NCBI GenBank assembly: GCA_039908285.1
Contig: JAMOBE010000007.1
Location: 3,033-67,032 of the forward strand
Source: JAMOBE01 sp039908285
GTDB taxonomy: Bacteria; Pseudomonadota; Alphaproteobacteria; Rhodospirillales; Rhodospirillaceae
Length of the DNA: 64,000 nucleotides
Direction of reading: 5' to 3'
Position 1 is the first letter of the stretch. Every line of letters begins with the position of its first letter. The notes under the pieces were generated by a model. That model worked only from the letters and a program-made list of their open reading frames with translations, was not told the origin of the DNA and ran no database searches. Of the stretch, positions 35,217 through 45,549 are shown piece by piece. The translations under genes and the position numbers were made by a program.

Positions 35217-35915
35217 ATGTCGCAGAAGCTCGTTGGTCCCTTCCACCCCCCCGCCGCCGGCGGCAAGGCCCGGCACATCGTCGTCATGCTGCACGGCTAT
35301 GGCGCCGACGGCAATGATCTCATCGGACTCGCCGGGCTGCTGTCGCCCGCATTGCCTGGAGCGGCGTTCTATTCCCCCCACGCCCCCGAAGTCTGCGAGG
35401 CCTGGGACTCCGGCCGCCAGTGGTTCAGCCTGAACGCCTACGATCCCGAGACCGTCCGCCGCGATCCCACCCAGATGACCAAGGTGCATCAGGACATGCT
35501 GGCCGGAGCACGTCTCGCCGCGCCCATCCTCGACTCGTTCCTCGACGATCTTCTGGCGCTGCACGACCTGCCGCCCGGACGCATGGCCCTGATGGGGTTC
35601 TCGCAGGGGACGATGATGGCGCTGCACGTGGCGCTGCGGCGGCCGCTGCCGGTGGCGGCGGTAGTGGGGTACTCCGGAGCCCTGCTGGGTGCCCACCAGC
35701 TTGGCGACGAGATCGTCTCGCGGCCTCCGGTGCTGCTGGTCCACGGCGAGATGGATGACGTGATTCCGGTCGAGGCCACCGGAGTCGCCGAGACGGCCCT
35801 GCGCGGCGCCGGCGTCACAGTCACCGCCCACATCCGGCCCGATCTGCCCCACGGCATCGACGAGACCGGCGCCAACCTGGGACTTCGCTTCCTGGTCGAG
35901 GCGCTGGCGGACTGA
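35217..35915 (+). CDS. Phospholipase/carboxylesterase (alpha/beta hydrolase)
   Basis: 232 residues, the size of the acyl-protein-thioesterase-like/YpfH group. The oxyanion loop is VVMLHGYGADGNDLIGL, the nucleophile is S129 in MGFSQGTMM, the acid lies in VHGEMDDVIP and the catalytic histidine in DLPHGIDE. It lacks a signal peptide and is expected in the cytosol. Such enzymes hydrolyse short to medium acyl esters or thioesters; the true substrate is unknown. The ATG follows CGGAGATGTTCCC. A long palindromic element starts five bases after its stop. Confidence 0.85.
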   Translation: MSQKLVGPFHPPAAGGKARHIVVMLHGYGADGNDLIGLAGLLSPALPGAAFYSPHAPEVCEAWDSGRQWFSLNAYDPETVRRDPTQMTKVHQDMLAGARLAAPILDSFLDDLLALHDLPPGRMALMGFSQGTMMALHVALRRPLPVAAVVGYSGALLGAHQLGDEIVSRPPVLLVHGEMDDVIPVEATGVAETALRGAGVTVTAHIRPDLPHGIDETGANLGLRFLVEALAD

Positions 35916-35919
35916 GATG

Positions 35920-36095
35920 CTGAAAATGTATCGATTTGGGAGCGATGCGGGGCTACCGCCCCGGACCCCGTTTGGGGCTATGCCCCAAACCCCCTTCATT
36001 ATTATTAATGAAATCAAAGGGGGTCCGGGGCATAGCCCCGGGCGGGGTCGGGGCGGCAGCCCCGCGATCACACTCCTGTGCCGAAACATTTTCAG
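35920..36095. repeat. 176-bp nested palindrome (type C, copy 2)
   Basis: Outer arms CTGAAAATGT (35920-35929) and ACATTTTCAG (36086-36095) flank long imperfect GC-rich arms (about 35944-35998 with 36008-36068) that meet at an AT-rich centre (ATTATTATTAAT). The middle arms resemble those of the element at 28.9-29.1 kb. The outer CTGAAAATGTAT motif recurs at the right edge of the window near 63.96 kb, so it may be part of a larger composite repeat. Confidence 0.7.
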
Positions 36096-36144
36096 TCTCT
36101 GAGAGGTCTGAAAAAGGAAGGGCTGGGGGCGAGGCCCCTCGTCT

Positions 36145-36786
36145 TCACTCCATCAGGACCACCACCCCATCCCGGATCTCCGCCGCCACCTGACTCAGGC
36201 CGGGATTCTCCACATCGTCCGGCCCTGAATAGCGGCCACTCTCCAGGTCGAAAACCCAGTTGTGGACCCGACACTCGATGGCCGTGCCGTGGTTGACGCC
36301 CTTGCACAGGTCGGCCTTGGCGTGCGGGCAGCGGCTCTGGTAGACCCGGACCGACTCCGGACCGGTGCGGAAGACGATCAGCCTGGCATTGGCGCGGACG
36401 ACACACTCCATCTTCTTTTCCGGAAACGCGCTCACCGGACCAAGGACGTTGCTTTCGTCCGCCGCGTCCTTCTGCTGGTCGGGGACCTCAGGCAGGAGGT
36501 CCAGTTCGGCCATCACGGTCAGGGCATCGAGCACCTTGTTCAGTCCCGCCGCCGGAAAGGCCATTAGAACGGCGTCCAGGATTTCCTGCTTGCTGGCACC
36601 AGCCTTGAGGGCCTTGGGGGCGTACTGCCGCAGTCCCCGCTCGGTCCCCACCACGACCTTGGTGACGATCTGAATCAAGTGGTAGGTCTTGTCATCCAGG
36701 GCCTTGACACTGTTTTTATAGAACCCGAGCAGATTGGCCGCCGCTTCCGGCCGGGCAGCGGCCAGGTATCGCAGTGCTTTCGACAT
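36145..36786 (-). CDS. CMD-like plus Rieske [2Fe-2S] fusion protein
   Basis: 213 residues. The N-terminal half (about 1-100) looks like a carboxymuconolactone-decarboxylase/AhpD-type helical domain (LGFYKNSVKALDDKTYHLI, ILDAVLMAFPAAGLNKVLDA) but lacks the CxxC active site. The C-terminal half is a Rieske ferredoxin: C153-P-H155 and C172-R-V-H175, in the segments SRCPHAKADL and ECRVHNWVFD. It ligates a [2Fe-2S] cluster and probably carries electrons. A ferredoxin-NADP reductase gene is 17 bases upstream on the same strand, so the reductase may feed this protein. The biological acceptor is unknown. Confidence 0.8.
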   Translation of the reverse strand: MSKALRYLAAARPEAAANLLGFYKNSVKALDDKTYHLIQIVTKVVVGTERGLRQYAPKALKAGASKQEILDAVLMAFPAAGLNKVLDALTVMAELDLLPEVPDQQKDAADESNVLGPVSAFPEKKMECVVRANARLIVFRTGPESVRVYQSRCPHAKADLCKGVNHGTAIECRVHNWVFDLESGRYSGPDDVENPGLSQVAAEIRDGVVVLME

Positions 36787-36803
36787 ATACGTGTGCTCTC
36801 CTG

Positions 36804-37613
36804 CTACCAGTATTTTTCACGATGAAGAGTCCCCGCCGTCCCGCGTTCGTCGACCACATAGCCGCGGGCCGTCAGCACGGCCTCGGCCTGTTCGATCATG
36901 CCCGGATTGCCGCAAAGAAAGACGTGCGCCGTCGTGGGCGACAGCGGGAACCCGCACCCCTCGGCCAGTGCCGGGTTTTCGAGCCATGACGGCAGGCGCC
37001 CCGTCCGTCCCTGCCAGTCGCGGTCGACCTCGGGGCGCGAGACCACGGGGAGGTAGGCGAAATTGTTTCGCACCCGGCTCAAGCCCTCCAGTTCGCCGCG
37101 ATAGCCGAGATCCCAGGAGTAGCTGGCCCCGTGCAGGACGGCGACTTTCCGGCCCCTGCCCTCGAGGACGTTGGTGCGCAGCATGCTGATATAGGGGGCG
37201 AGACCAGTGCCGGTCGCGACCATCAGAAGGTTGGCGTCCGGCGGCAGATCGTTGACGGTGAACATGCCCTTGGCGCGTGGACCGACGAACAGGCGGTCGC
37301 CGGCCTTCATCGCGAACAGGCGCGGCGTCAACTCACCATTGCTGACCAGCGAGACATAGAACTCCAGGAAATCGCGCTGACGGCTGCCGGAGGAAATGGA
37401 GTAGGCGCGCCGGATCATCTTTCCGTTGGTGGCGGTCGGCGCGTCTTCGACGGGTGTCGCCTCGGGCAGACGGGGCGCCTCGGGCAGCAGGCCAAGGACC
37501 ATGTACTGTCCGGGAGTGAAATCGGGTACCGACTCATCCGGTCTCACCTGGAGAATGACGAGTTGCGGCGTGATGTCGATCCGCCCGATCAGCGTCGCAT
37601 TGTAGTCCGGCAT
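36804..37613 (-). CDS. fpr: Ferredoxin-NADP+ reductase
   Basis: 269 residues, the length of bacterial Fpr. FAD-binding segment RRAYSISSGS, the NADP-binding motif VATGTGLAPYISML and CGNPGMIEQAEAVL, and an aromatic-ended C-terminus (REKYW) all match. It transfers electrons between NADPH and ferredoxin-like proteins. Seventeen bases separate it from the downstream Rieske fusion gene, which makes that protein a likely partner. A short insertion (about residues 47-64, LPEATPVEDAPTATNG) in the FAD domain is longer than in typical homologues. Confidence 0.9.
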   Translation of the reverse strand: MPDYNATLIGRIDITPQLVILQVRPDESVPDFTPGQYMVLGLLPEAPRLPEATPVEDAPTATNGKMIRRAYSISSGSRQRDFLEFYVSLVSNGELTPRLFAMKAGDRLFVGPRAKGMFTVNDLPPDANLLMVATGTGLAPYISMLRTNVLEGRGRKVAVLHGASYSWDLGYRGELEGLSRVRNNFAYLPVVSRPEVDRDWQGRTGRLPSWLENPALAEGCGFPLSPTTAHVFLCGNPGMIEQAEAVLTARGYVVDERGTAGTLHREKYW

Positions 37614-37645
37614 GACAGTCCCTCCCCCAAGGGTCGATCGTTTCT

Positions 37646-38602
37646 TCAGTGAGTCGTTGGCGCGTCGAGCACATCCGCCAACTCACGGGCATCCATCAGG
37701 CGATCCATCCATTCATCGAGCTGCGCGACGTCGGCCGCCCAGACGCGCTCCTCAACATCGGGGGACAGCGCTCCAAACCGCCGGCTAAGCTGGCGGAGGA
37801 GCATCTCGGCCCTGCCTTCGGCCCTGCCTTCGGCTTTCCACTGCCGCTGCCATTTCTCAACCTTTGTCGCCAGCATGGCTCTGACCTCCAGCATGTCGTC
37901 GGGAAGAGGGACCGTCAGGTTCTGGTCGCCCGGTCCGCGCATCGCCTGCTGCACCACCTCGGTGAAGACCTGCCTGAGCGCGTCGTGGTCGGGATGCTGC
38001 CGAAACCAGGCGACCACCTCATCCACCGCCGCCAGCAGATCCCCGGGTTCATGACTGGTCTCCAGCCGGAACAGCAGCGCCGCCAAACCCTCCCGGCGAG
38101 CCAGCTCGTCGCCAGGAAAGGCACCCTCGTCCAGGAGATAATAGCGGATCCACGGCTGCCAATGCCAGAGTGGCGAATCGGGCGGCAGGGTGATCAGGTC
38201 GGAAAGGGCATTCGGCGCGGTCCACCGGACGTCGCCGTTATGGATCACGATCGGCAGAACCGGCGGCAGGCGGTCGCCGACTTTGAGCTTTTGTTCGTTG
38301 ACGATCTGCTGCCACAGCAGGCCGACATAGACCAGGATCCGCACAATCATCCACCAATCGCTCTGCGATTGAAACTCGATCAGCAGATACAGGTATATGT
38401 CTTCTCCCCCATGGGTCGGCAGACGCCAGATCACGTCGCCTTCGCGACGGCGGTCTTGGCGACCGTGGAACTTGGCGTTGACCCGTTCCATGCGGCTGAA
38501 GTCAAGACCGACGGCCATGGCCTCGGGGATGAACCCGCGCACCAGACTCTCGACCATGACGGGGTGGGAAAACAAACGGTGGTATATTGCGTCGCTCGAC
38601 AC
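37646..38602 (-). CDS. Rpn-family recombination-promoting nuclease
   Basis: 318 residues from GTG 38602 (GGGGG about nine bases upstream); an in-frame TTG five codons earlier is an alternative. The N-terminal PD-(D/E)XK domain of the transposase_31/YhgA type is recognisable: DAIYHRLFSHPVMVESLVRGFIP (in part), REGDVIWR and YLYLLIEFQSQSD, with catalytic D, E and Q. The C-terminal tail has GRAEGRAEMLLRQLSRRFG, a DUF4351-like ending. Rpn proteins stimulate RecA-independent recombination. The GRAEGRAE motif reflects a short DNA duplication, common in this family. It seems intact. Confidence 0.82.
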   Translation of the reverse strand: MSSDAIYHRLFSHPVMVESLVRGFIPEAMAVGLDFSRMERVNAKFHGRQDRRREGDVIWRLPTHGGEDIYLYLLIEFQSQSDWWMIVRILVYVGLLWQQIVNEQKLKVGDRLPPVLPIVIHNGDVRWTAPNALSDLITLPPDSPLWHWQPWIRYYLLDEGAFPGDELARREGLAALLFRLETSHEPGDLLAAVDEVVAWFRQHPDHDALRQVFTEVVQQAMRGPGDQNLTVPLPDDMLEVRAMLATKVEKWQRQWKAEGRAEGRAEMLLRQLSRRFGALSPDVEERVWAADVAQLDEWMDRLMDARELADVLDAPTTH

Positions 38603-38662
38603 TCGAATCGCCCCCAAAGACTCGACGGTCCGTCACCGGACGAGAACAGTATGTCCGGAGTA

Positions 38663-39841
38663 TCACCGATGCCGATTGACGATGCGATTGAAAAGTTCAA
38701 GCTGGCCACGGGTGGTCTCGCCCCAGTCGTAGCCCTCGGCATAGGCCCGAATCGCCGCGCGCTCGGGGGGCGACGCGAGGAGGCGAGTCACGGTCCGGGC
38801 CACCTCCCGCGCCGTCCGCTCGGCCAGCAGCAGACCGGCGGCAGGGCTGGCCACCACCTCCGCCGTCCCCCATACGTCCGAGGCCACCACCGGGGTGCCG
38901 CAGGCCATGGCTTCCAGCAGCACGTTGGCCCACCCCTCGCGGCTTGACGCCAGTACCAGGCAGTCGGCGGCGGTGTAGAGATCGGGCAGCCGCTCGTGGG
39001 CCACCTGGCCCAGGAAGCGGACCCGCTCCGCCACCCCGAGACGGGCGGCGAGATGCTCCAGGCTGGACCGTTCCGGCCCCTCCCCGGCGATCAGCAGCGT
39101 TACCCCCGGCAGCTCGGGTAGCGCCCCGATCACCAGATCGTGGCCCTTGCGCTCGATCAGCAGTCCGACCGACAGCAGCGTCGGCCCCGCCAGTCCCAGC
39201 CGCTCCCGGGCCGCCGCCCGGTCACCCGGGCGGAACAGGTCCAGGTCCACCCCGTTGCGCAGGGTCACCACCCGCTGCTCAGGGATCCCGAGGTCCACCA
39301 GCCGCCGCTTCAGCGCCTGGCAGACGGTCACCAGGCCATCGGCGCGGGCCGCCGCCCAGCGGATGAAGCGCCGCGGTACCGCCTGATCGGCAAGGAGGGT
39401 GAGATCGCTGCCCCGCGCCGTCACCACCACCGGCCGGGAGAACACCCGTCCCAGCATCACCGCCGCCACGCCGTCGGGATAGAAATAGTGGGCGTCGATC
39501 AGGTCGATGTCGGTCCCTTGGCGCATCAGCTCCGCCACCACCGGCCGCATGGCCAGGAACAGAAGCGCCGGGGCCAGGGACGTCCCCACCCGCGGCACCA
39601 GCGGATAGCGGGGATGGTCCACCACCAGCCCATGACGCCGCTCGTGGTGGGGCACGCCGGCCAGAACCCCATAGCGGCCGAAACGCCGGTGCCGGAAGGG
39701 AAACCACGGCACCGGCGCCAGCACCCGGGCGGACACCTCGCCGCTGGCCACCAGATGACGCAGCCGGTTCTCGACGAACACGCCATGCACCGGCTGGACG
39801 GCGTTGGGAAAGAGGGTGGAGAAGGTCAGGATGTTCAGCAT
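38663..39841 (-). CDS. GT4 glycosyltransferase (PEP-CTERM-linked)
   Basis: 392 residues. GT-B fold: N-terminal LTFSTLFPNAVQPVHGVFVE, and C-terminal nucleotide-sugar site with SREGWANVLLEAMACGTPVVA, the EX7E motif of family GT4. These enzymes add hexoses during exopolysaccharide assembly. Its ATG shares one base with the stop of the prsT-like gene, so it belongs to that PEP-CTERM-linked operon. It is likely to be cytosolic or membrane-associated. The sugar and acceptor cannot be predicted. Confidence 0.85.
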   Translation of the reverse strand: MLNILTFSTLFPNAVQPVHGVFVENRLRHLVASGEVSARVLAPVPWFPFRHRRFGRYGVLAGVPHHERRHGLVVDHPRYPLVPRVGTSLAPALLFLAMRPVVAELMRQGTDIDLIDAHYFYPDGVAAVMLGRVFSRPVVVTARGSDLTLLADQAVPRRFIRWAAARADGLVTVCQALKRRLVDLGIPEQRVVTLRNGVDLDLFRPGDRAAARERLGLAGPTLLSVGLLIERKGHDLVIGALPELPGVTLLIAGEGPERSSLEHLAARLGVAERVRFLGQVAHERLPDLYTAADCLVLASSREGWANVLLEAMACGTPVVASDVWGTAEVVASPAAGLLLAERTAREVARTVTRLLASPPERAAIRAYAEGYDWGETTRGQLELFNRIVNRHR

Positions 39842-42357
39842 CAGCGGGCCGCCGTCAAAGTTTCGTCGAGTTTCAGCGCCTCGTCCCGATCGACGAACGG
39901 CCGGCCGCCGTCGATGGCCGGCCGCAGCACCTCGACCGCCCTGCCCCGCTCCCCCGCCAAGGCGAGGGCCTCCGCCAGGTGAAAGGCGATCCCCGGGTCA
40001 TCGGGAGCCTTGGCGCGGGCCTGCTCCAGCAGGGGAATGGCCCGTCTCGCCTCGCCGGAGCGGACCAGCAGCCAGCCCAGCGTGTCGGCGACGTCCGCCG
40101 CGTCCGGGGCGAGGACGAGGGCCTTCCCGGCAAGGTCCAGGGCGCGTCGATCCCCCGTCCGCCCGTACAGCCAGGCCAGATTGTTGAGCACCACCACGCT
40201 GTCGGGATGAACCTTCAGCAACGCTTCGTAATGGCCGATCGCCTGGGGGTAGGCGCCGGCGGTCATCAGGTCGGCGGCCAGGGAAAAGCGGAGGAGGCTG
40301 TCTCCGGGGCGGCGCGCCGTCCACTCCTCCAGCAGCGCCCGGGCGCCGCCGTGGTCACCGGCGGCCCGCAGGGCATCGTAGAGCCGGATCACCGAGCCGC
40401 TGCGGGGATCCACGGCCAGCGCCGCCCGGTACGAGGCGATGGCGGCGGCGTGCTGGCCACCCACAGTCTGAGCCCGCGCCAGCGCCTGAAGGGCGGACGC
40501 GTCGCGCGGCGCGGCCTCCGCCAGTTCCCGGGCGACCAGCAGGGCGCGCTCGGGGCGCTTGCGATCCAGCAGGGCCTCGACGAGGCGCAGTCGCGGGCGG
40601 ATGTCCTTGCCGCCCTGGGCCGCCGCCCGCTCGAGCCACTCGAGACCGCGGTCGCCACGGCCGTCGGCGAACTCGAGGTCGGCCAGCGCCAGCATGACCG
40701 CGACGTTGGCCGGCTCGAGCTTCAGCGCCGCCTCGTAGCGCCGACGGGCGTCGGCGTTGCGGCCCTGACGGGCGTCGACGCCGGCCAGGTTCAGCGCCGC
40801 CGGAACGAAATCGGCGCGTTTGCGTAGCGCCGTCTCGAAAGCCGTGCGAGCGGCAGCGTCGTCGCCCTTCGCCGCGGCGGCCATGCCGGCGAGGTTGTCC
40901 AACAGCGGGCCGTCGGGAAGGCGGCGGCGCAGGGACTCGACCACCTTGGTCGCCCGCTCGTGGTGGCCCTCGCGGACGTGGGTCAGCACCAGCAGCACGG
41001 CAGCCCGCTCTTTGGTCGGGTCGCGGGCGATCACCGCCTCCAGGTCCCTGATGGCCGCGGCGCCGTCGCCGGCCTGGAGGCGGGCGACGGCCAGCCGGAC
41101 GCGGGCGTCGTCATCGTCGGGCGCCTGCTTCGCCACCCGCTCATGGAAGGCCACCGCCCGGGCGTAGTCGTGGCGGGCCATGTGCAGGTCCCCCAGCATG
41201 GCGGCGACGTCCATGTCGTCCGGGGCCTCCCCGGCCAGAGTGGCCAGCAGGTCGAGAGCCCGATCGCCATCGTTGGACCGCAGATAGGCGCTGGCCAGCA
41301 GCTTGCGGCCGGCGATGCTGTCCGGAGCCGCCGCCACATACTGCCGCAGCCGATCCTGGGCCGGGCCGATCCGCCCCTGGGCCAGGTGCAGCACCCCGAG
41401 CAGATGGAGCGCCGGCGGATAGGACTCGAGCGCCGGGATGTGGGGCTGGATCACGTCCATCGCCTGGGCGAATTTCTTCTCCCGCGTCAGCAGCAGGGCG
41501 CGGGCGTAGTTGGCGATGGGCTGGTCGGGTGCCGCCTTAAGGGCGACGGCGATATCCTCCGCCGCCTCCTGGTGCTGCTCCCGGAGGAGGTAAAGCAGAC
41601 CACGGCGGAGGCGCGCCTCCGCATTGTCCGAATCCACCTCGAGGACACGGCCATAGTGATGGAAGGCGCCGTCGATGTCCGCCGCCGCCCGACGCAGATC
41701 GGCCTTGGCCAGCAGGGCGCCGACGCTGGTCGGCGCCAGCCCCAGGGCGTTGTCCACATGGCGCTCGGCGGTCGCGGCGTCGCCCCTGGTCTGCGCCACC
41801 AGGGCGGCGACCAGGTGAGGATCGGGCGCCCGCGGGTCGGCGGTCATGGCGGCGGCCGCCTCCGCCCTGGCCTCGACCGGTCGCCCAAGGGCCAGGAAGG
41901 CGCGACCCCGCAGGGCCAGGACCACCGCCCGGACCTCGGCCGGGAGAGTCTCCGGCAGCGGTTCGTCCAGGATGTCGCGATAGTGCTCCTGACGGGCACA
42001 GGCCTGCATCAGGGGCGGCAGCAGCCTCGCGGCGTCCATACCCGCCCGTCGCGCGGCGCGGAATTCCTTTTCCGCCGAGGCGCCGTCACCGCTCCCGAGG
42101 TACAGGAGTCCCAGCGCCAGCCGGGCTTCGGCATTGTTCCCGTCGGTGCGGATGGCGTTCTTGAGACGGATGACCGCCGCGGCGGGATCGCCCTTGGCCA
42201 GCACTCCCATGGCCTCGTCGAACTGTCGGCCCGACGATTGGGCGGGCGTGTCCGGCGCGGTGGGGACGCCAAGGGCCAGGACGACGGTGACGGCGGTACC
42301 GGCGACGACGGCTGCCGCCGCGACCGCCCAGGTGATGCGACGATAGGTGTTCGACAC
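39841..42357 (-). CDS. prsT: PEP-CTERM system TPR protein PrsT-like
   Basis: 838 residues. One N-terminal TM or signal anchor (about 9-30) is followed by around twenty TPR-like units, for example DSDNAEARLRRGLLYLLREQHQEA (in part) and PDSVVVLNNLAWLYGRTGD. Length, TPR density and position match the exosortase-associated PrsT proteins. It is thought to act in envelope export of PEP-CTERM proteins and polysaccharide. The order PrsR-like, PrsT-like, glycosyltransferase on one strand supports an operon. The LNNLAWLYGRTGD and DTLGWLLVRSGEARRAI repeats are the best-conserved units. Confidence 0.85.
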   Translation of the reverse strand: MSNTYRRITWAVAAAAVVAGTAVTVVLALGVPTAPDTPAQSSGRQFDEAMGVLAKGDPAAAVIRLKNAIRTDGNNAEARLALGLLYLGSGDGASAEKEFRAARRAGMDAARLLPPLMQACARQEHYRDILDEPLPETLPAEVRAVVLALRGRAFLALGRPVEARAEAAAAMTADPRAPDPHLVAALVAQTRGDAATAERHVDNALGLAPTSVGALLAKADLRRAAADIDGAFHHYGRVLEVDSDNAEARLRRGLLYLLREQHQEAAEDIAVALKAAPDQPIANYARALLLTREKKFAQAMDVIQPHIPALESYPPALHLLGVLHLAQGRIGPAQDRLRQYVAAAPDSIAGRKLLASAYLRSNDGDRALDLLATLAGEAPDDMDVAAMLGDLHMARHDYARAVAFHERVAKQAPDDDDARVRLAVARLQAGDGAAAIRDLEAVIARDPTKERAAVLLVLTHVREGHHERATKVVESLRRRLPDGPLLDNLAGMAAAAKGDDAAARTAFETALRKRADFVPAALNLAGVDARQGRNADARRRYEAALKLEPANVAVMLALADLEFADGRGDRGLEWLERAAAQGGKDIRPRLRLVEALLDRKRPERALLVARELAEAAPRDASALQALARAQTVGGQHAAAIASYRAALAVDPRSGSVIRLYDALRAAGDHGGARALLEEWTARRPGDSLLRFSLAADLMTAGAYPQAIGHYEALLKVHPDSVVVLNNLAWLYGRTGDRRALDLAGKALVLAPDAADVADTLGWLLVRSGEARRAIPLLEQARAKAPDDPGIAFHLAEALALAGERGRAVEVLRPAIDGGRPFVDRDEALKLDETLTAAR

Positions 42358-42376
42358 TGCCCCATACTCCCGTCGG

Positions 42377-43774
<1,398 letters not shown>

Positions 43775-43839
43775 GGTCTGACCCGCCTTTGCCAATGGAG
43801 TTGCCGCGTCTTCGTTCCAGTCCCCCTCCCCCTCCCCTC

Positions 43840-45261
43840 TCAGCGCGAGCCCTCATGCAGGAGGATCACCCGCACCGTCTGGACGAGGATCACGATGTCG
43901 AGAAAAAGCCCCCCGTTCTTCAGGTAGTAGAGGTCGAAGGCCAGCTTGCGCCTGGCGTCCTCCTCGGAGGCGCCATAGGGATAGTTGACCTGCGCCCAGC
44001 CGGTGATGCCGGGCTTCACACGATGGCGCTCGGCGTAATAGGGAATTCTCTCGGCCAGGATGTCCACGAACACCGGGCGCTCCGGCCGCGGGCCGATGAA
44101 GCTCATGTCGCCCTTGAGAACGTTGACCGCCTGGGGAATTTCGTCGATGCGGCTGCGACGCAGGAAGCGGCCCACCGCGGTGGCGCGGGTGTCGCCGACC
44201 CGGGCGTACTGGGGGCCGTTCTTCTCGGCGTCCGTCCGCATGGTGCGGAACTTCAGCACGTCGAAGGTCCGGCCGCGAAGGCCCACCCGCTCCTGGCGAA
44301 ACAGCACCGGGCCGGAACTGGTGAGCCGGATCGCCAGCGCCGCCGGAATGGTGATCGGCAACGTGAACACCAGGAACGACCCCGAGACCACGATATCCAG
44401 CGCCCGCTTCACCGCCCGCCGCACCCAGTCCATGCGGAAACCGTCGGAGAAGATGAACCAGCTCGGCGGCAGGTCTTCGAGAACCACCTCTCCGGCCTCG
44501 ACCTCCCAGAAGCTGTGGTAGTCGGTGACCCGCGCCCCCAGCATCCGGCAGTCCAGCAGCTCGCGGACCGGCAGGCCACGGCGCTCGCGGGTGGCGATGA
44601 CGATCTCGTCGATGCGCCGCAGCGCCACCAGTTCGGCCAGGCGGTTGCGCGTGGTCAGGAGATCGGCGGGAAGGACCGGGGACAGTGTCGAATCCGCCTC
44701 CGCCTCCACTTCCGGCTCGCCGCAGCGCACATATCCCACCACCACGAAGTCCCGGCGGAGGCCATCCTTCGCCAGCCGATCGATCCGGGCGGCCCGGTCG
44801 CCCGAGCCCACCACCAGGATGCGCCGCCGGAAAGCCTCGAGATCGACCACCTTGATGAAGAGTCCGCGGATCGCGACCGCCAGGGGCAGATAGGTCGCGA
44901 GCCCGATCATCGACAGCCCGTAACAGGGCTGGCAGCCGGTATCGCGGAGGGCGCCATAGGCCGAGGCGATCGCCAGGAAGACGACGGCGATCAGCGGAAT
45001 GGTGATCAGAAGCCGCGTCACCACCGCCGGCAGGTGGAGGAAGACATTGCGGTCGTAGAGCCCGAGCGACGACATGGTCAGACACGCGGCCACGGTCATC
45101 AGGGATGGCAGGGCCGCCGCTTCGTATGAGGTCAGCGCCGCGGAAGGCTCCGATCCTGGGAGACCCGTGACGAGATTCAGAAGACCGAAGAGGGCAAGCG
45201 CCTCCACAAGGGCGAGGTACAGGGCCGGCAGCGGGATGTAGTGTCGAAACAAGCGAAGCAC
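43840..45261 (-). CDS. Exosortase-linked sugar transferase (TIGR03013-like)
   Basis: 473 residues from GTG 45261 (GGGAG eight bases upstream). Four to five N-terminal TM helices, a CoA-binding-like domain (RRRILVVGSGDRAARI), another TM (about 290-310), and a bacterial sugar transferase domain (RALDIVVSG, FDVLKFRTMRTDAEK, RRSRIDEIPQAVNVLKGDMS (cut), FIGPRPERPVF). It should start polysaccharide assembly by transferring a sugar-1-phosphate to undecaprenyl phosphate. The N-terminus MLRLFRHYIPLPALY is typical for the PEP-CTERM-linked branch. It is 65 bases upstream of the prsR-like gene. Confidence 0.87.
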   Translation of the reverse strand: MLRLFRHYIPLPALYLALVEALALFGLLNLVTGLPGSEPSAALTSYEAAALPSLMTVAACLTMSSLGLYDRNVFLHLPAVVTRLLITIPLIAVVFLAIASAYGALRDTGCQPCYGLSMIGLATYLPLAVAIRGLFIKVVDLEAFRRRILVVGSGDRAARIDRLAKDGLRRDFVVVGYVRCGEPEVEAEADSTLSPVLPADLLTTRNRLAELVALRRIDEIVIATRERRGLPVRELLDCRMLGARVTDYHSFWEVEAGEVVLEDLPPSWFIFSDGFRMDWVRRAVKRALDIVVSGSFLVFTLPITIPAALAIRLTSSGPVLFRQERVGLRGRTFDVLKFRTMRTDAEKNGPQYARVGDTRATAVGRFLRRSRIDEIPQAVNVLKGDMSFIGPRPERPVFVDILAERIPYYAERHRVKPGITGWAQVNYPYGASEEDARRKLAFDLYYLKNGGLFLDIVILVQTVRVILLHEGSR

Positions 45262-45453
45262 CTGGGGGTCTCCCTCGTCGCCTGTCCGGGAAAAAAGGTA
45301 GATAATCGCCGAAAGGCGGAGAGAGAGGCCCCCCGCCCGGCACGTCGATCTTCTTTTACGGGTATACGCTACGGTGCGCTCAATGGAAAGGCGTCATGCG
45401 GACATCAACCATCGGGCTGAGCCGCTACTGCTCCCGGGATGCCCACAAAAAAG

Positions 45454-45481
45454 CCCTCTCCCCCCCTTCAGGGGGAGAGGG
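45454..45481. repeat. Type A hairpin (copy 2)
   Basis: CCCTCTCCCCC and GGGGGAGAGGG arms around a CCTTCA centre, followed by GTTGAGTGAGG, in the 288-base gap between the sugar transferase start and the ubiD stop. Apart from this element, nothing else was recognised in the gap. Confidence 0.8.
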
Positions 45482-45549
45482 TTGAGTGAGGGGGGAGAGA
45501 GGGAGTGAAGATAGCGGCTTTCACTCCACCCGATTTCCCTGCGTGCCCC

